DNA from: Hygrophila difformis
Taxonomy: Eukaryota; Streptophyta; Magnoliopsida; Lamiales; Acanthaceae
Reading direction: 5' to 3'
NCBI GenBank assembly: GCA_030278955.1
Contig: JAOANR010000004.1
Location: 16,988,526-17,052,525 of the forward strand
DNA length: 64,000 nucleotides
Within the stretch, counting starts at the first letter, position 1. Each line of letters starts with the position of its first letter. Under the pieces are notes generated by a model. It was not told the origin of the DNA. It was given only the letters and a program-made list of their open reading frames with translations, and searched no databases. The position numbers were made by a program, and so were the translations under genes. Shown here piece by piece: positions 22,376 through 33,599 of the stretch.

Positions 22376-23495
22376 CTATTCATTATTCTCAAGAAGGTTC
22401 GGGTTTTGATCTTGTTCCTTGTCAGCCTCTTCTTGCTGAAGGTTCACCAGATCTATTCTCCTTTCGATCGTCTCCTTTGGCGTTCGACATCCCCTAGCCT
22501 TGCGACCAAACTTGCCGCACTTATAGCAGGCTCCAGGCTTCGGGCACTGGCGCATCAAATGTGCATGGTTGCATCGTGGGCAACGTGGTACGAACGCACC
22601 ACGGTTGTCATCTCCTCCGTGGTTGAGACCTTTATTTTCTTTCCTTCGAGATCCATTGCTTTTCCTAGAGTTGTTATTGTTGTCTTTCAGATCCTTCTTC
22701 TCAAGTCCTTGAGAGTCCTTGCTCGACTCACCATTTTCCTTACGCTGCAACTGCTGGATTCGAGCAATTGCCACAGCGTGATCATAAATCGTCTGTATGT
22801 TCGTGAATTGTCCTACTGCAAGTATCTCCCGGATACCAAGGTTCAGACCCATCTCGAATTTCTGAGCCTTGTCAGAGTCGGTTGGTACTAGCCTTGTAGC
22901 AAATCGTACTAGCTCCTTGAATTTGGTGTAGTACTCTTGCACCGTTTGCGCACCTTGTCTGAGGTTGATGAACTCCTCGTAATTCGCAGTCTTGGTGCGC
23001 AGTGGGTAGAATCTTTCCTCAAGGCTTCCTTAAGTTCTTCCCAGGTGTAGGCTTCTTCGTCTTCCTCTGAATTCGTTCGAAGGTTTTGCCACCACTCATC
23101 GGCTTCGCCTCCTAAGTAGTAAGTCACTACACGTATCTTCTCCTCGTGGGGCATTTGATAGCGTCCAAAAGTTTATCAAATGTACGGATCCACCCCTCTA
23201 GTTTGACGGGATCTTCCTCCCCATCATAGTGTGGTGGTTGATAAGGATTTACCAAAGCTAGATAGTTGTTTCGAGCTACTGGCGGAGGTATTGCCGCTTG
23301 TGCCCTATGCACCTCAGCATTTCCTAATGCTACAAGGACTTCCTCTACAGTTTTTAAACGCTCTTCCATATTGTTGGGAATATGAGGCACTCGATCTCCT
23401 ACGTTCGGAGGAATCTCATTGTTGTTAGGTGCGTTTGGGAGGTCAGTGTCAGTGCCGTTTGGACTTACCTTCTTCAGTTTTCTTCTAGGTACCAT
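22376..23495 (-). pseudogene. Gag of the gag-only Tekay-like element, frameshifted
   Basis: The start is the ATG complementary to 23493-23495 (MVPRRKLKK). The frame runs to about 23127, then shifts: 23154-22909 carries YYLGGEADEWWQNL, and after another shift 22942-22376 carries QEYYTKFKELVRFATRLVPTD and the cysteine-rich end. The gag core is close to that of the element at 35616-46756. Two zinc-binding clusters follow (CPRCNHAHLMRQC and CYKCGKFGRKARGC); in the second the histidine of the CCHC knuckle is replaced by arginine. Gag ends at a stop 25 bases before the second polypurine tract, so pol has been removed cleanly. Confidence 0.85.
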
Positions 23496-23804
23496 TTTCT
23501 GTTATTAAGCACGCAAGATGAGTTTCTAAGTGATCAAGATCTAGGACTAAGGCAATGTTAGTCTTTAGCAAGCGCTCCTAAGTCAAGGTCATGTCGAGTT
23601 CTAAGGCAGGAGTGTTTCTTATCACCGATAATTCACATAAAAAGAGTTATTGTAAATATTTATGTATATATGCAATGCAATGCAATCCCCCCGAAGCTAA
23701 TGTATATTTTATTTATATATATCTTCCATGGATTTAAAAATAAGTTTATTCCATGGGGGTAATATATTTAGAATTTTAAAAATAATAATAGTAGTTAAAA
23801 GTCT

Positions 23805-24110
23805 TGGGCCTCTATGTTGGGCCAAAATAATAAATATTTGGGCTTTATTTTAAAAAAAAATACAGGTATTGGGCCTTAAAATAATTGGGCTTAAAAAAAA
23901 TTTAAGCCCACAATAGTAAGTATATAAAGTATTGGGCTAAAAATAATTTATTGGACTTCTTTTACAAAAAAAATAAAATATTTGGGCTTCTAAAAATTTT
24001 TGGGCTAAAAATTTGGGCCTTAACTTCAAAGTAATAATTGAGCTCTTTAAAATATATCACTAGTTTAGAAATAATAACCTTAAAAATAATAGTTTAAAAA
24101 TATTCTGGGC
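23805..24110. repeat. AT-rich leader with repeated TTGGGC words
   Basis: In the leader between PBS and gag, TGGGC occurs about 11 times on the plus strand (mostly as TTGGGCC or TTGGGCT), plus one inverted copy, in about 300 AT-rich bases. No protein frame is visible. TGGGCC/T words match plant site II elements bound by TCP factors; a role here is speculation. Confidence 0.55.
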
Positions 24111-24120
24111 TCTGATACCA
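24109..24120 (-). other. Primer binding site, initiator tRNA-Met
   Basis: The minus strand reads TGGTATCAGAGC, the standard 12-base complement to plant initiator tRNA-Met, three bases from the LTR end at 24124. Confidence 0.9.
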
Positions 24121-24123
24121 CCT

Positions 24124-27100
24124 TGTAACACCCCGGTTTTGGTAACCCAGGCCGGGATGCCACCGCCACACCTCCCTAGCAAGACGTGGTTCCTCCGAAC
24201 TTGCTAGAGAGATGCAAGGCTATGATATTTCAGAATTTAAAACATTTCAAACAACCCATTTATAAATATATATAGCAAAATCGTTACATAGTATTATCTA
24301 AGTTGCAGCGGAAAGTAATATTTAAATGTAGATATAGCAGCGGAATTTAATGCAGGGCCAACACGGCCAAAACACGGGTTATACAGGCCCGTTATGCAAG
24401 TCATATATAAAAACGAGAGTAAACGTTCCCGAAATCCCAATGCATGCTATGCTCATGTGTAAGCCTCATACTCTGAAAAGAAAAATAGAGCAACGGTTTT
24501 GTCAGCATAAACATGCTGAGTAAGTTAACCCCTAGCATACAATAATGAGGTTTCAAAGCCTTTAATTATTTGAGAAAGAATTGACTTACATTTAACATGT
24601 TTGCAGACACTATATAAATTAACTCGTCAAGATAATGGACTTTAATTGTAAAAATCAAAGGTATGCATGCCAAATAATCACATATATAACTTGCAAGGCG
24701 ATTAAATAAATTGATATAAGCCAAACACAATTTAGTACGGATTTAATTAGATCTCGTATAAATTTCTCGTTTCGTTTCTTTTATAGATCACCATTCGCTA
24801 GGGCTCTTATGTCCACTAGCCTCATGGTCAATATTTCACTAGGGCCCTTAAGTCCGCTAGTCATACGCTTGAGTCCTCATGTCCACAAGCCACATAATCA
24901 ATATTGCGCTAGGGCTCTTACGTCCGCTAGACATAAGCTTGGGCCCTTATGTCCACAAGCCACATAGTCAATATTGATAGTATCTAGATTGGTCACAAAT
25001 CACCAACGTTTCAAAAGAATTTAGAAAAAAATGTTTTTATTTGTTTAGACATATCTCGCAAATCATGTGTTTCTCAAAAGACGAGTTTTTCAACATTTCA
25101 ACCAAGCCATTTCCACAGTTTACACCATCTCAGTTTAAAATTTCATTTCAAAGGCAATCGGCTTCAAATTTCTACAGTAGATAAAAAACACGCTAACGAA
25201 CAACTTTCGTGTTTTAAGTTTTTCGAAATTACGTGAGGAAACCGGTGAAATTTTACAATCTTTACAAAAGCCAAAATCTGTCATAATTGTCTACACAGCG
25301 CACTGAATTTCAAAAGAGTTTTTAACATAGCAAACGACCTCCAACATTTATGAAATTTTACAGGCACTTAAAAGACACCAAAATAAACAAGTTTTATTAG
25401 AGGAAAATTATGCAAATTCATCACGGATTAAGTCAGATTAATCCACTAAGTTCGGTTTAAAAATCTGTCGACTTTTCCTTCTCGGACACAGTGTATTCAA
25501 AACGGGTTTTGACTATCCAAACGTTAATGAAAATGCAAGAACTTTTATAGGCATGTTCTCAAGACATTTATCTACAACGTTTATGTTTACTCCAAAGATT
25601 ATTTTTGACCACAAGTGATAGGAAAATGCACATCAAGTTCAATCATATAATCTGTCTCAGTTTTCGAAAGGTTCATGCACAACAGAATATGTTTGACGCG
25701 GTTTGGGGTAGAAAATCTTAATGAAAATGCATGAAATTTTACAGAGGTATTCAAGACTCAAAGATCTACAAATTTCATGTTTAGCACAAGTCCTAATTCG
25801 GCCTAGATCCGATGTCAAAATGGCTAACAAGATCGAGAGTGAAATCTGCCAAGTTCTAAGTTCGAAAATTAATCAGAGGTGTTCAGACTCGGATTTCGGG
25901 CATCAAACTTTAACGAAAAATTATGAAACCTTTACAGCATGTAGATCTATATCTTAGGAACACTTTTTATGTTTTGAGTTTTCTCGTTTGAAGACTTTTA
26001 AGGGTTCGAAAAATTCATTCAAAAATGCTGCGCGCGAGTGAAACATCTATTGAAAGATTTTATTAAGTTCTTGTGTTGAATCTTATGTTTGGTCGATTTT
26101 TAGCCACCAAAAACCGTATGTAAGTATTAACTTACATAATATGAGTTCTAAACAGCCCTTGGGTCATCCGGAATCTACGGATGGCTACGAACGGATCTCC
26201 TCAACGCGAAGCTTCCGACTTTGGCCACGAATTCGACTCGAAAGAAGAAATCTAGTGTTAGATCGAATGTTTGGATTCGAAAAAGTGTAGGAAAACTTAG
26301 AAGACACATACCCACGTCCTAAAGGGTCTGACCTCTCTTCTCCAACGCCCTCTTGCTCCGGTTGCTCGTCGGGAACTCAAGAACACAAGGGATTTTGGGG
26401 TTTTTGGTTTTGGGAGAACAATAGAGAGAATATGGGGTGTTGAGGAATGAACTAAAGGGTTAGGATCTGAATAATGGTATAAGGATCAACCAAATTTCGT
26501 CCATAATACCTTTCCCCCATTCGTGATTGAGTTTCCATAGTCGGAGGTTGAAAATAAGGCAAGAAATCGCCAAAACGTGCAAGTGTAGCAGCCACTGTGT
26601 CTTGGCGCGGTGACGGCGCGGTGTATGGCTCCAGACCGTGCGGAGACCGCGCGGCTCCGGCCTGGGCTGCGGTCTGGGCCGGGCCGTGCGATCCGTCAGG
26701 CCTTTTCTCATCTTTTTTCGAGTTTCTATCCTCCTACGTTTTCGGGCTCGATTTTTTTTTCTGGGTCATTCTCGGATTACGATTTCTATCCTAAATTTAT
26801 TTCAACTCCAATTGATTTCGTATTTGAAATCTTGAATCCGTCGAGTTTGGATTCGTCGGCTTCGAATCCGTCGGCCTTCGATTCCCGTGCAATGATTTAT
26901 TTATTTAAATCCTTTTCGACTTCACGGTCCTTGGAATTAAAATTCTTTTCCTTCTTGAATTTAATTCCAATTCTTTTGACTCGATCCATGGAATGTCTTC
27001 GGGCTTCCTTTCCCTCTTTTATTCCATTTTGAATTTTTGAATCTATCGGCGTTTCATTTCCGAGCAATAATTTATGTGATAAATTATTTTCTTCTTCTCG

Positions 27101-27176
27101 GAGATATTTCGACCTTGATCGGATTAAGAAACTAATTTTATTCGTTTGGACGCCGATAAAAATCCCGGGTATTACA
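24124..27176 (-). repeat. 5' LTR of the gag-only Tekay-like element
   Basis: This 3053-bp partner of 19027-22042 has the same terminal bases. It lies three bases from the initiator tRNA-Met PBS at 24109-24120, which identifies it as the 5' LTR on the minus strand. Confidence 0.85.
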
Positions 27177-27528
27177 TAGAGAGTGTTGGAGATGTCCGCC
27201 CTCTTGTGCCACATTACATTTGTATAGGGGTGGGGAACCTAGGGTTCCCTCAGGCCCATGAACGCTCAACCCTGATTTTCTTCCTTTGGTGGTGCCTCAT
27301 CCTGATTTGTTTCCTTGGATGGTGCCTCGCCCTGATTTGTTTCCTTAAATGACGCCTCATGTTGATATCTTCCTTGCTCCTTTTTCTTGTATGAGGCCCC
27401 TCACCCTACTGACTTGAAGATTCGTCCTCTCTTTCAGTCCCTTCTCTTCCGGATATATCTTCACGGACTGGTCCGAGCAATGAGACCATAAATGGATGGG
27501 CCTTAATATATTTTTTATTGGGTTAACA
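27177..27528 (-). repeat. 5' LTR of the Tat-like element, second part
   Basis: It starts with TAGAG, the partner of TAGTG at 19022-19026 (target duplication with one mismatch), and matches 9001-9351 to the terminal GGGTTAACA. Joining both parts gives an LTR of about 529 bp, equal to the other LTR. Confidence 0.85.
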
Positions 27529-27936
27529 ACTACAATACTATGAAGATTTCACAATTCCATGAAGGACAAATGGAATACACACTGAGTTTCTCCATCAATC
27601 GAATTACTAAGTCTTGGAGTTGGCAAGAAAACTGGGAAAGGGAGAGGGAAAGAAAAAGCAAGCATGGACTATTGAAAGTATATATGTTTAAAATGAGGAT
27701 TTAAAATAATTGAAGATGTGGCTTGTAAATGACTTAAAAGATAGCATCCAAAGAAGGCTATCAACATCCTCACACTTAAACATCGCTCGTCCCTTGAGCG
27801 ACAAAGAATAAAATAAGAAAAAATTTCCAAGGATCCAATATATATTGATATAAACATCAGCTTCTGAATAACGAAACAAGAAATTCCATACAATTCAAAT
27901 GCGTAATTTGCTAAAATTCAGAAACTCGGCAACTTG
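27529..27936. other. Unassigned spacer with an Athila-like 3' motif
   Basis: No gene is seen. Around 27765-27800 the bases CCTCACACTTAAAC followed by CGTCCCTTGAGCGAC resemble the CCCCACACCT ... CCTCAAGC pattern next to the PPT of the Athila-like element (2987-3020). This suggests a remnant of an Athila-type 3' region into which the Tat-like element was inserted. Confidence 0.4.
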
Positions 27937-28830
27937 TGTAACACCCCGAGCAATTAATTTATTAATTAACTTGTTAAGTGCAATAATATGTCTAATTTTT
28001 AATGAAATAATGTGTTAGGGACAAGAGCCCGCAAATGAAAAAAAGGCCCAAACAACAGATAGTAGAAGAAAGGAGTTGGGCCAACAAGTAGTAGGAGTAG
28101 TGGAGTAGTACCGAGTCCAATAAGAGGCCAGGCCCACCGGGCCGACCCATTCCCGGCCAGAAACCCAACCCGACCCGGCAACCATCTATTTGGAGTGTTG
28201 AAGTCAACATGGATCTTCATTCTCATCCCAAAATCCATCTTTCTACCGTGACTTCAAGAAAGAAGGAGAGGAAATGTAGTGTTGAAGTTTAATGGTGAAT
28301 TGAGCTTTAGGAGTTGGAGGATTGAAGAACAAGAGCTTGAAAATTGTTGTGGTAAGGTTATTCTTCCTTTAATTTGTTCTTCCCCAATTGAGAATTATAA
28401 ACATGTATGGAGATTGAGTTTGGGGAGTTTTGTTGTATGGTAGAGATTGACTTGGGAAGCTTGGATTTGGTTAAATCCTTCAATTTTCACTTCATGCATG
28501 AAGATGGGTAAGTGACCCTATCTAATTCTTGAGTTGCATTTCAATTGGAAGTGTGAAATTGAGAGAGGAATGTGAATATGGGGATATGGAACTTTTGGAA
28601 AGAGTTTTCTCTAAAATGGCGTTCTTTGTTCGCAGATCGCAAAATGGTGATCTGATGAAGAAGGAATTGCCTAACCTTTTGCTCAATTCTTGATTATGTG
28701 TAGTTGTGAATAGAAGTTGGAGATTGGGACTTTGAGAGCTGAAATTGGGAGTTTGAAACACCAAAAAAAGGGTAAGGGATTAGATAATGGATAAAATATA
28801 AATGGTGACAAAATTGGAAATGTTTCATCC

Positions 28831-29200
28831 TTGGCGTCGAAAACGACGCCAGAACAATGTGTTTGGCATAGTAAGCCATGTCTACGCCAGAACTAGAGAT
28901 TTTTCTCCACCTTCAGCCCTGCCGTAGACGCTAGCAATGAAATTTTCCCATCTTTTCAGTGTTGGCGTCGACCTACGCCAGAAGTTCATTTTTGGCGTAG
29001 GACCCTTGCTTACGCGAGTTTGAAAAGGAGATTTCTTCCAACCTTCAGTATTGGCGTCGACCTAAACCAGAAGCTCTATTTTGGCGCAGGAAGCCTTCCC
29101 GACACCGGTTTGTAAAAGGGATTTCTTCCAACCTTCAGTGTTGGCGTCGATCTACGCTAGATGGTCTAGTTTGGCGTAGGAAGCCTAGCCTACGCGAGGA
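28831..29200. repeat. Tandem repeat of about 90 bp with TTGGCGTCGA units
   Basis: TTGGCGTCGA starts at 28831, 28962, 29051 and 29141, so the last three units are 89-90 bp apart and the first is longer. Each unit pairs GGCGTCGA with a following CTACGCCAG and later TTGGCGTAGGA, giving local inverted symmetry (GGCGT...ACGCC). Confidence 0.75.
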
Positions 29201-29638
29201 ATTCGCTTATGTTTTCAGGGGCCATTGTCTTCCCCCAAATTTTATGTTCCTTTAATGCGTTATCATTTTCCTCTTCCGATGTATGTAAATAATGATTGGA
29301 CATGTTGGAATCTACGAGTTGAGAACCTAGATGAAATTATAAGCACCTCGTATTCAGCTAGTATGCCTTAAAGGTGGGAATTATGTTGTGTTTTCTTTAT
29401 GTGAGGCTTGGCATATCTCATGTTATATGGATGATCATAGAACCCGTCATTCTATGGCAAGTCCTACCTGGATCGAGCAAGTTGCTTCAAGTTATGTAAT
29501 GATTGCCATTATGTGAGGCGTGGCAAACCTCCATCATGTATGTACCTTGTCTGGGTTGCATTTCTGGGATCTATTTAGGGTATATTCATATCTTGGATTT
29601 GGGATTATTCTCTTATCTGGATTTGATCATGTATGGAT

Positions 29639-32417
29639 TGTAACACCCCAGTTTTTGATAACCCAGGTCAGGATGTCACCGTCACACCTCCCTAGCAAGA
29701 CACGGTTTCTCCGAGCTTGCTAAAGAGATGCAAGGCTATGGTTTTTCAGAATTTAAAACATTCAAATAGCCCATTGTAATATAACTTAAAAATCATAATG
29801 TCAGGGTTGCAGCGGAATGTAATATTTACATATATATAATTGTAATGCAGCGGAAATTTAAATACTGGGCCAACATGGCCAAAACACAGGTTAAACAGGC
29901 CCGTTCATACAAGTTTTAGTCTAATGCAAAAATTCAAAAATAATGTATCTTCCAAAAATTCCCATGTATGCATATGATGATGCATAATCCTCAACTCTGA
30001 AAGAAAAAGGGAAAATGTGGTTTGGTCAGCAATAACACCTAGTATGATCAAGGGGTTTCAAAGCCTTTAATTAAATTTAATAAAAGTATGCTTGTAGATA
30101 ATACACAATTCAATTTATTCACGCACTAATAATTAAGTGTCAAAATTTTAAACAAGTATTTCCACATGATCATAATTCAACACTCATGATATAATAATCG
30201 CAAGACATAATTTAAAGGCATAATCTAAACAAAGAAAATATTCAAGTCTTTTAACTTTCTCGTTACTTCAGGATTTGGTATTTCAGGATTTCACTCTTTC
30301 ACTATTGTCCAATATGATCTAGTGTAATTCGTTCTTGGGGAATCGAACCCGCAAGAATTTAAACGCATCCTAGGGAATCGAACCCATAGGATTCAACACA
30401 CGTCCTGGGGAATCGAACCCGCAGGAATTGACACACGTCCTGGGGAATTGAACCCGCAGGAAAACATACACCCTGAGGAATTGAACCCACAAGGTAAGAT
30501 AGACATCCTGGGGAATTGAACCCGCAGGGACACAGATGCCTAGGGGAATCGACCCCGCAAGGTAAGGACAAGTTTCGCAAATTTCACAAGTTTTTTAAAA
30601 TATAACTTTCCACTAGTCGCTCTTCACTCCATAATTATTTAAAAATTCATTTTAAGTCTGAAAATTCTGAAATTTTACCAAAAACTCGAAAACACAGAGA
30701 CAAACAAGTTTCGTGTTTTAACTTTTTCGATCCGGGTTAAGGAAATAAGTCAAAACTCAAGTTTTCCACATGAATAGTATGCTGTCAGGATTCAGGTTCG
30801 ACACAGTTTCAAAACTCGATTTTTTGACACAACAAATGGACTCCAAAAATTTTGAAATTTTGTGAAAACATACTAGACATTATTATCTACAAATTTTGTT
30901 TACAACACAAAGATTAGTTCGGACTAGAAATCATAGAAACATGCTTATCAAGTTCGAACAAGTACACTGTCAGTTTTTGAAAATTTCTTGAAATCACAGA
31001 TTATGTCCGACGCAATTTCGGGTAGTAAAACTCAATGAAAATCTCTGAACTTTTTACACAACATAGTTTAAGGTCTTAGGATCAAAATTCTAGTTTTGAG
31101 TTTTCCGGTTTGAACTCTCAAAATAGGGGTTTTGGTCGGATATCAAATCTGTCACCGTTTCAAGATCAACTCTTAAGGCAGGTTGGTTTTCGGCCATTTT
31201 CGGATATCAAAACACGATGAAAAATTATGAAAATTTTACACAAACTAGATCAATGTCTTAGGAACATTTATTGTGTTTTAAGTTTTTCCGTTTGAGCAGT
31301 TTTAGGGGTTCGAAAAATTCATACCAAATCGCTGCACCGTAGGATTTTCGTGTTGACAGATTTTAGAGTTATTCGATTAAATCCCTATGTTTGGTTGCAT
31401 TTTAAATCACCCAAAACCAAGTAAGCGTTAACTTACAGTAATAGAGTTCTTGAACGTCTTAGGGTCGCCCGACTTGTTCAAAATTGCCACGAACGGATCT
31501 ACGCAACACGTTCTCCTTCTCCTTCGGCCACGAACGAAATCGCATGGGAAAATCCTTAAGTTAGATCGAAAGTTATGATTTGAAACGACGAAGGGAAACC
31601 TAACCTACACCTTACCAACAGTCCAAAGCTTGTAATCCTTGATCTACACGCCTCCTCGGTCGGATTCGGTAGCCGGAAAGTCACCGGAAGGTCGTCGGAA
31701 AGTGGAGAACTTGTGTTTTCGGTTTTGGGAGGGTTTGGGATGAATAAACAGGTTTGGAGGCTGCTAATGAGGTGGGAAATCAGTCTCCCTCGACCTAATA
31801 GCCTTTCCCCTGACTGGGATTGGCTTTCCTTAGTCGGGGGTCGGATTTTTGGTAACAAATCGCCTTGATCGCGCGAATTGCCGCAGTCTGTGCTGTGGCG
31901 CGTCCTCGCGCGGGGACCGCGCGGCTCCGGTCTGGACTGCGGTCCGGACCGGGTCGTGCGATCCGTCGGGTCTTCTCTCCTCTCTTCCGGACTTCTACCC
32001 TTCTACATTTTCGGGCTTGATTTTCCGGGTCGTTCTCGGATTATAAATTCCTATATTAAATCTATTTCGACTTAAATTGATTTCGTGTTTAAAATCTTAA
32101 GTCCGTCGGCTTTGGATTTGTCGGCTTCTAATTCGTCGTCTTTTGTCTTCCGTGCATTTCCGATTTGTTCTCGGAATCAAAATCTTTCCTTTCTTGAATT
32201 TTTATTTCAAATTCCTTAGACTCGATCCATTGAATATCTTCGGGCTTCCTTTCCCTCGTTTATTCCATTTTGAATTTTGAATTTATCGGCATTTCATTTC
32301 CGAGCAATAATTTATTGTAATAAATTATCTTCTTCTTCTCGGAGATATTTCGACCTTGATCGGATTAAGAAATAAATTTTATTCCTTTGGACGCCGATAA
32401 AAATCCCGGGTATTACA
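29639..32417 (-). mobile_element. Solo LTR of a Tekay-like element
   Basis: This 2779-bp LTR starts TGTAACACCCC and ends GGGTATTACA, like the LTRs of the gag-only element at 19027-27176 and clearly related to them along much of its length. No internal region or second LTR is present. The flanks TGGAT (29634-29638) and TTGAT (32418-32422) look like a 5-bp target duplication with one change. A solo LTR is the usual product of recombination between the two LTRs of one element. Confidence 0.8.
30339..30555 (-). repeat. 35-bp minisatellite of tRNA B-box-like units in the solo LTR
   Basis: Seven units have their cores at 30339, 30374, 30409, 30444, 30477, 30512 and 30545, spaced 33-35 bp. On the minus strand, which is the element's sense strand, six cores read GGTTCGATTCC or GGTTCAATTCC. 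These fit the RNA polymerase III B-box consensus GGTTCRANNCC; the last core is degraded. No A box or tRNA fold is present in a unit. Confidence 0.85.
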
Positions 32418-33320
32418 TTGATATTTAGCTGATATCCCGAGTCTGTGTGTTGTGCAAGTTGCACGTTTCGGCAATTGGGCGTGTACCCTATGCTATGACT
32501 CGCTAGACGTCGCTCTGAGCAGTGTAGACTATCCAGCTTCATCACCCTTTATTGTTGGCCCTGCGTAGGCCGTTCGTCCGCGGTAGGGACGATGTTGACG
32601 GGCAATTCATTGTGCATGGGAGAGTGTGGTGACCTCTCGCCAATAATGACCGTCGACCATGGTTATTAGGAAACGCGTTAGACATGATTATATGTTGCAT
32701 TTAGGATAGATAGACACGTATGTCATATCATAACGTTTTGTGATTGCAGGGGGTGAAGCACCGGTATGGGACGGTATGATGGTGTGTATTTTATTATTTT
32801 ATTTTATTTAATTATATTTAAGTTATCGTTGATGTTTTTCCTTTCCCTTATTATTCTTTCCCTTGCCCAGTACCCTTTGGCTCCCTGCATGTTTTATTTG
32901 ATAGATTCACCTGAGGTAGACGCTGGGCACGGTGGGTTATCTGGGGACGAGTGATCTTTGTTATGTAGTTGTGTCAGACTTATGTAGTATCTTATGTTAG
33001 TGCGTATGTGAGTCATATTATGTTATGCCGACTTGTTTTTACGTGTTATTGAGTTGTTGATTATCTAACGTAAATAACAAAGTTATTGTTTCAATTCGAT
33101 CACTGTTAATTTATGCGAATTTATTTTTTGTTAAATTTTTTTTATGAAACTATATATCACATTACAAGTTTCTATAGGTAAATACTTCCTCCGTTCCTAT
33201 CTAAATGGCACAGTTACCATATTTGAATGTTTCAAAAAGATTGCACATTACCATTTTTGGAAAATTTATTTGTTAATGAAACTTTTGAAAAATTACTTAA
33301 ACACTGTATTATATTAATTA

Positions 33321-33579
33321 CTCCGTCCATCTCAATTAAGATATCCTGTTTGACTTCTGCACACAATCCAATGTATTTTTTTAATTATTAATATCTCAAA
33401 ATATATACAAATAAATATTATGTAAAATACATATCCTAAAACTATACGATTAGACGAATCTAACAAGACCAAACTTGACTATTTTTTTCAAATATATACT
33501 TGCAATAATATTAAGTCAAAGTTGAACAATAAACAGTGTCAAAAAGTCAAACAAAACGTCTTACTTGGGACGGAGGGAG
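33321..33579. mobile_element. Stowaway MITE inside the mariner-like element
   Basis: This 259-bp insert is bounded by TA on both sides (33319-33320 and 33580-33581). Its inverted ends begin CTCCGTCC at left and CTCCCTCCGTCCCAAGTAAG as the reverse complement at right, continuing to a shared TGTTTGAC. It has no coding capacity. Stowaway MITEs are mobilised by mariner transposases. Confidence 0.85.
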
Positions 33580-33599
33580 TAAATTCAATGAAAAGTCAA

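Larger units (their letters stand above)
19027..27176 (-). mobile_element. Gag-only Tekay-like LTR retrotransposon with 3-kb LTRs
   Basis: The ends are TGTAACACC and ATTACA, flanked by TAGTG (19022-19026) and TAGAG (27177-27181), a 5-bp target duplication with one change, inside an LTR of the Tat-like element. The LTRs are 19027-22042 and 24124-27176. The 2.1-kb internal region has an initiator tRNA-Met PBS, a broken gag with zinc knuckle and two polypurine tracts, but no protease, RT or integrase. It is therefore a non-autonomous, gag-retaining derivative. Its gag is clearly related to that of the autonomous element at 35616-46756. Confidence 0.88.
8822..27528 (-). mobile_element. Tat-lineage Ty3/gypsy retrotransposon, decayed, with nested inserts
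   Basis: The LTRs start TGTTAACAG (or TGTCAACAG) and end GGGTTAACA at 8822-9351 and at 18845-19026 plus 27182-27528. The right LTR is split by the element at 19027-27176. The internal region on the minus strand holds gag, protease, RT-RNase H, an archaeal-type RNase H and integrase, the order known for the Tat lineage with its dual RNase H. The coding region has many stops and frameshifts. The two LTRs differ at roughly 5% of positions by eye, so this is one of the older elements. No matching target duplication is visible (TAGCT at left, ACTAC at right). Confidence 0.85.
27937..33182 (+). mobile_element. Old LTR-like remnant, split by a solo LTR
   Basis: The stretch begins TGTAACACCCCGAG, like other LTRs in the window. 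It continues for about 1.7 kb, is interrupted by the solo LTR at 29639-32417, and resumes at 32418. No terminal GGTGTTACA is found before the mariner-like element starts at 33185, so it is truncated or its end is too diverged. It contains a 90-bp tandem repeat (28831-29200) and no coding region. LTR identity is inferred from the terminal sequence and from organisation. Confidence 0.5.

Noticed and set aside
8817..27533. Target duplication for the Tat-like element
   Set aside because: TAGCT at left and ACTAC at right do not match, so no claim is made.
30339..30555. Tandem tRNA genes or a SINE cluster
   Set aside because: Only the B-box/T-arm part is present; there is no A box, acceptor pairing, or terminator in the units.
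30359..30580. 73-codon minus-strand frame with GFDSPG-like repeats
   Set aside because: It follows from the 35-bp minisatellite, whose unit length is not constantly a multiple of three.
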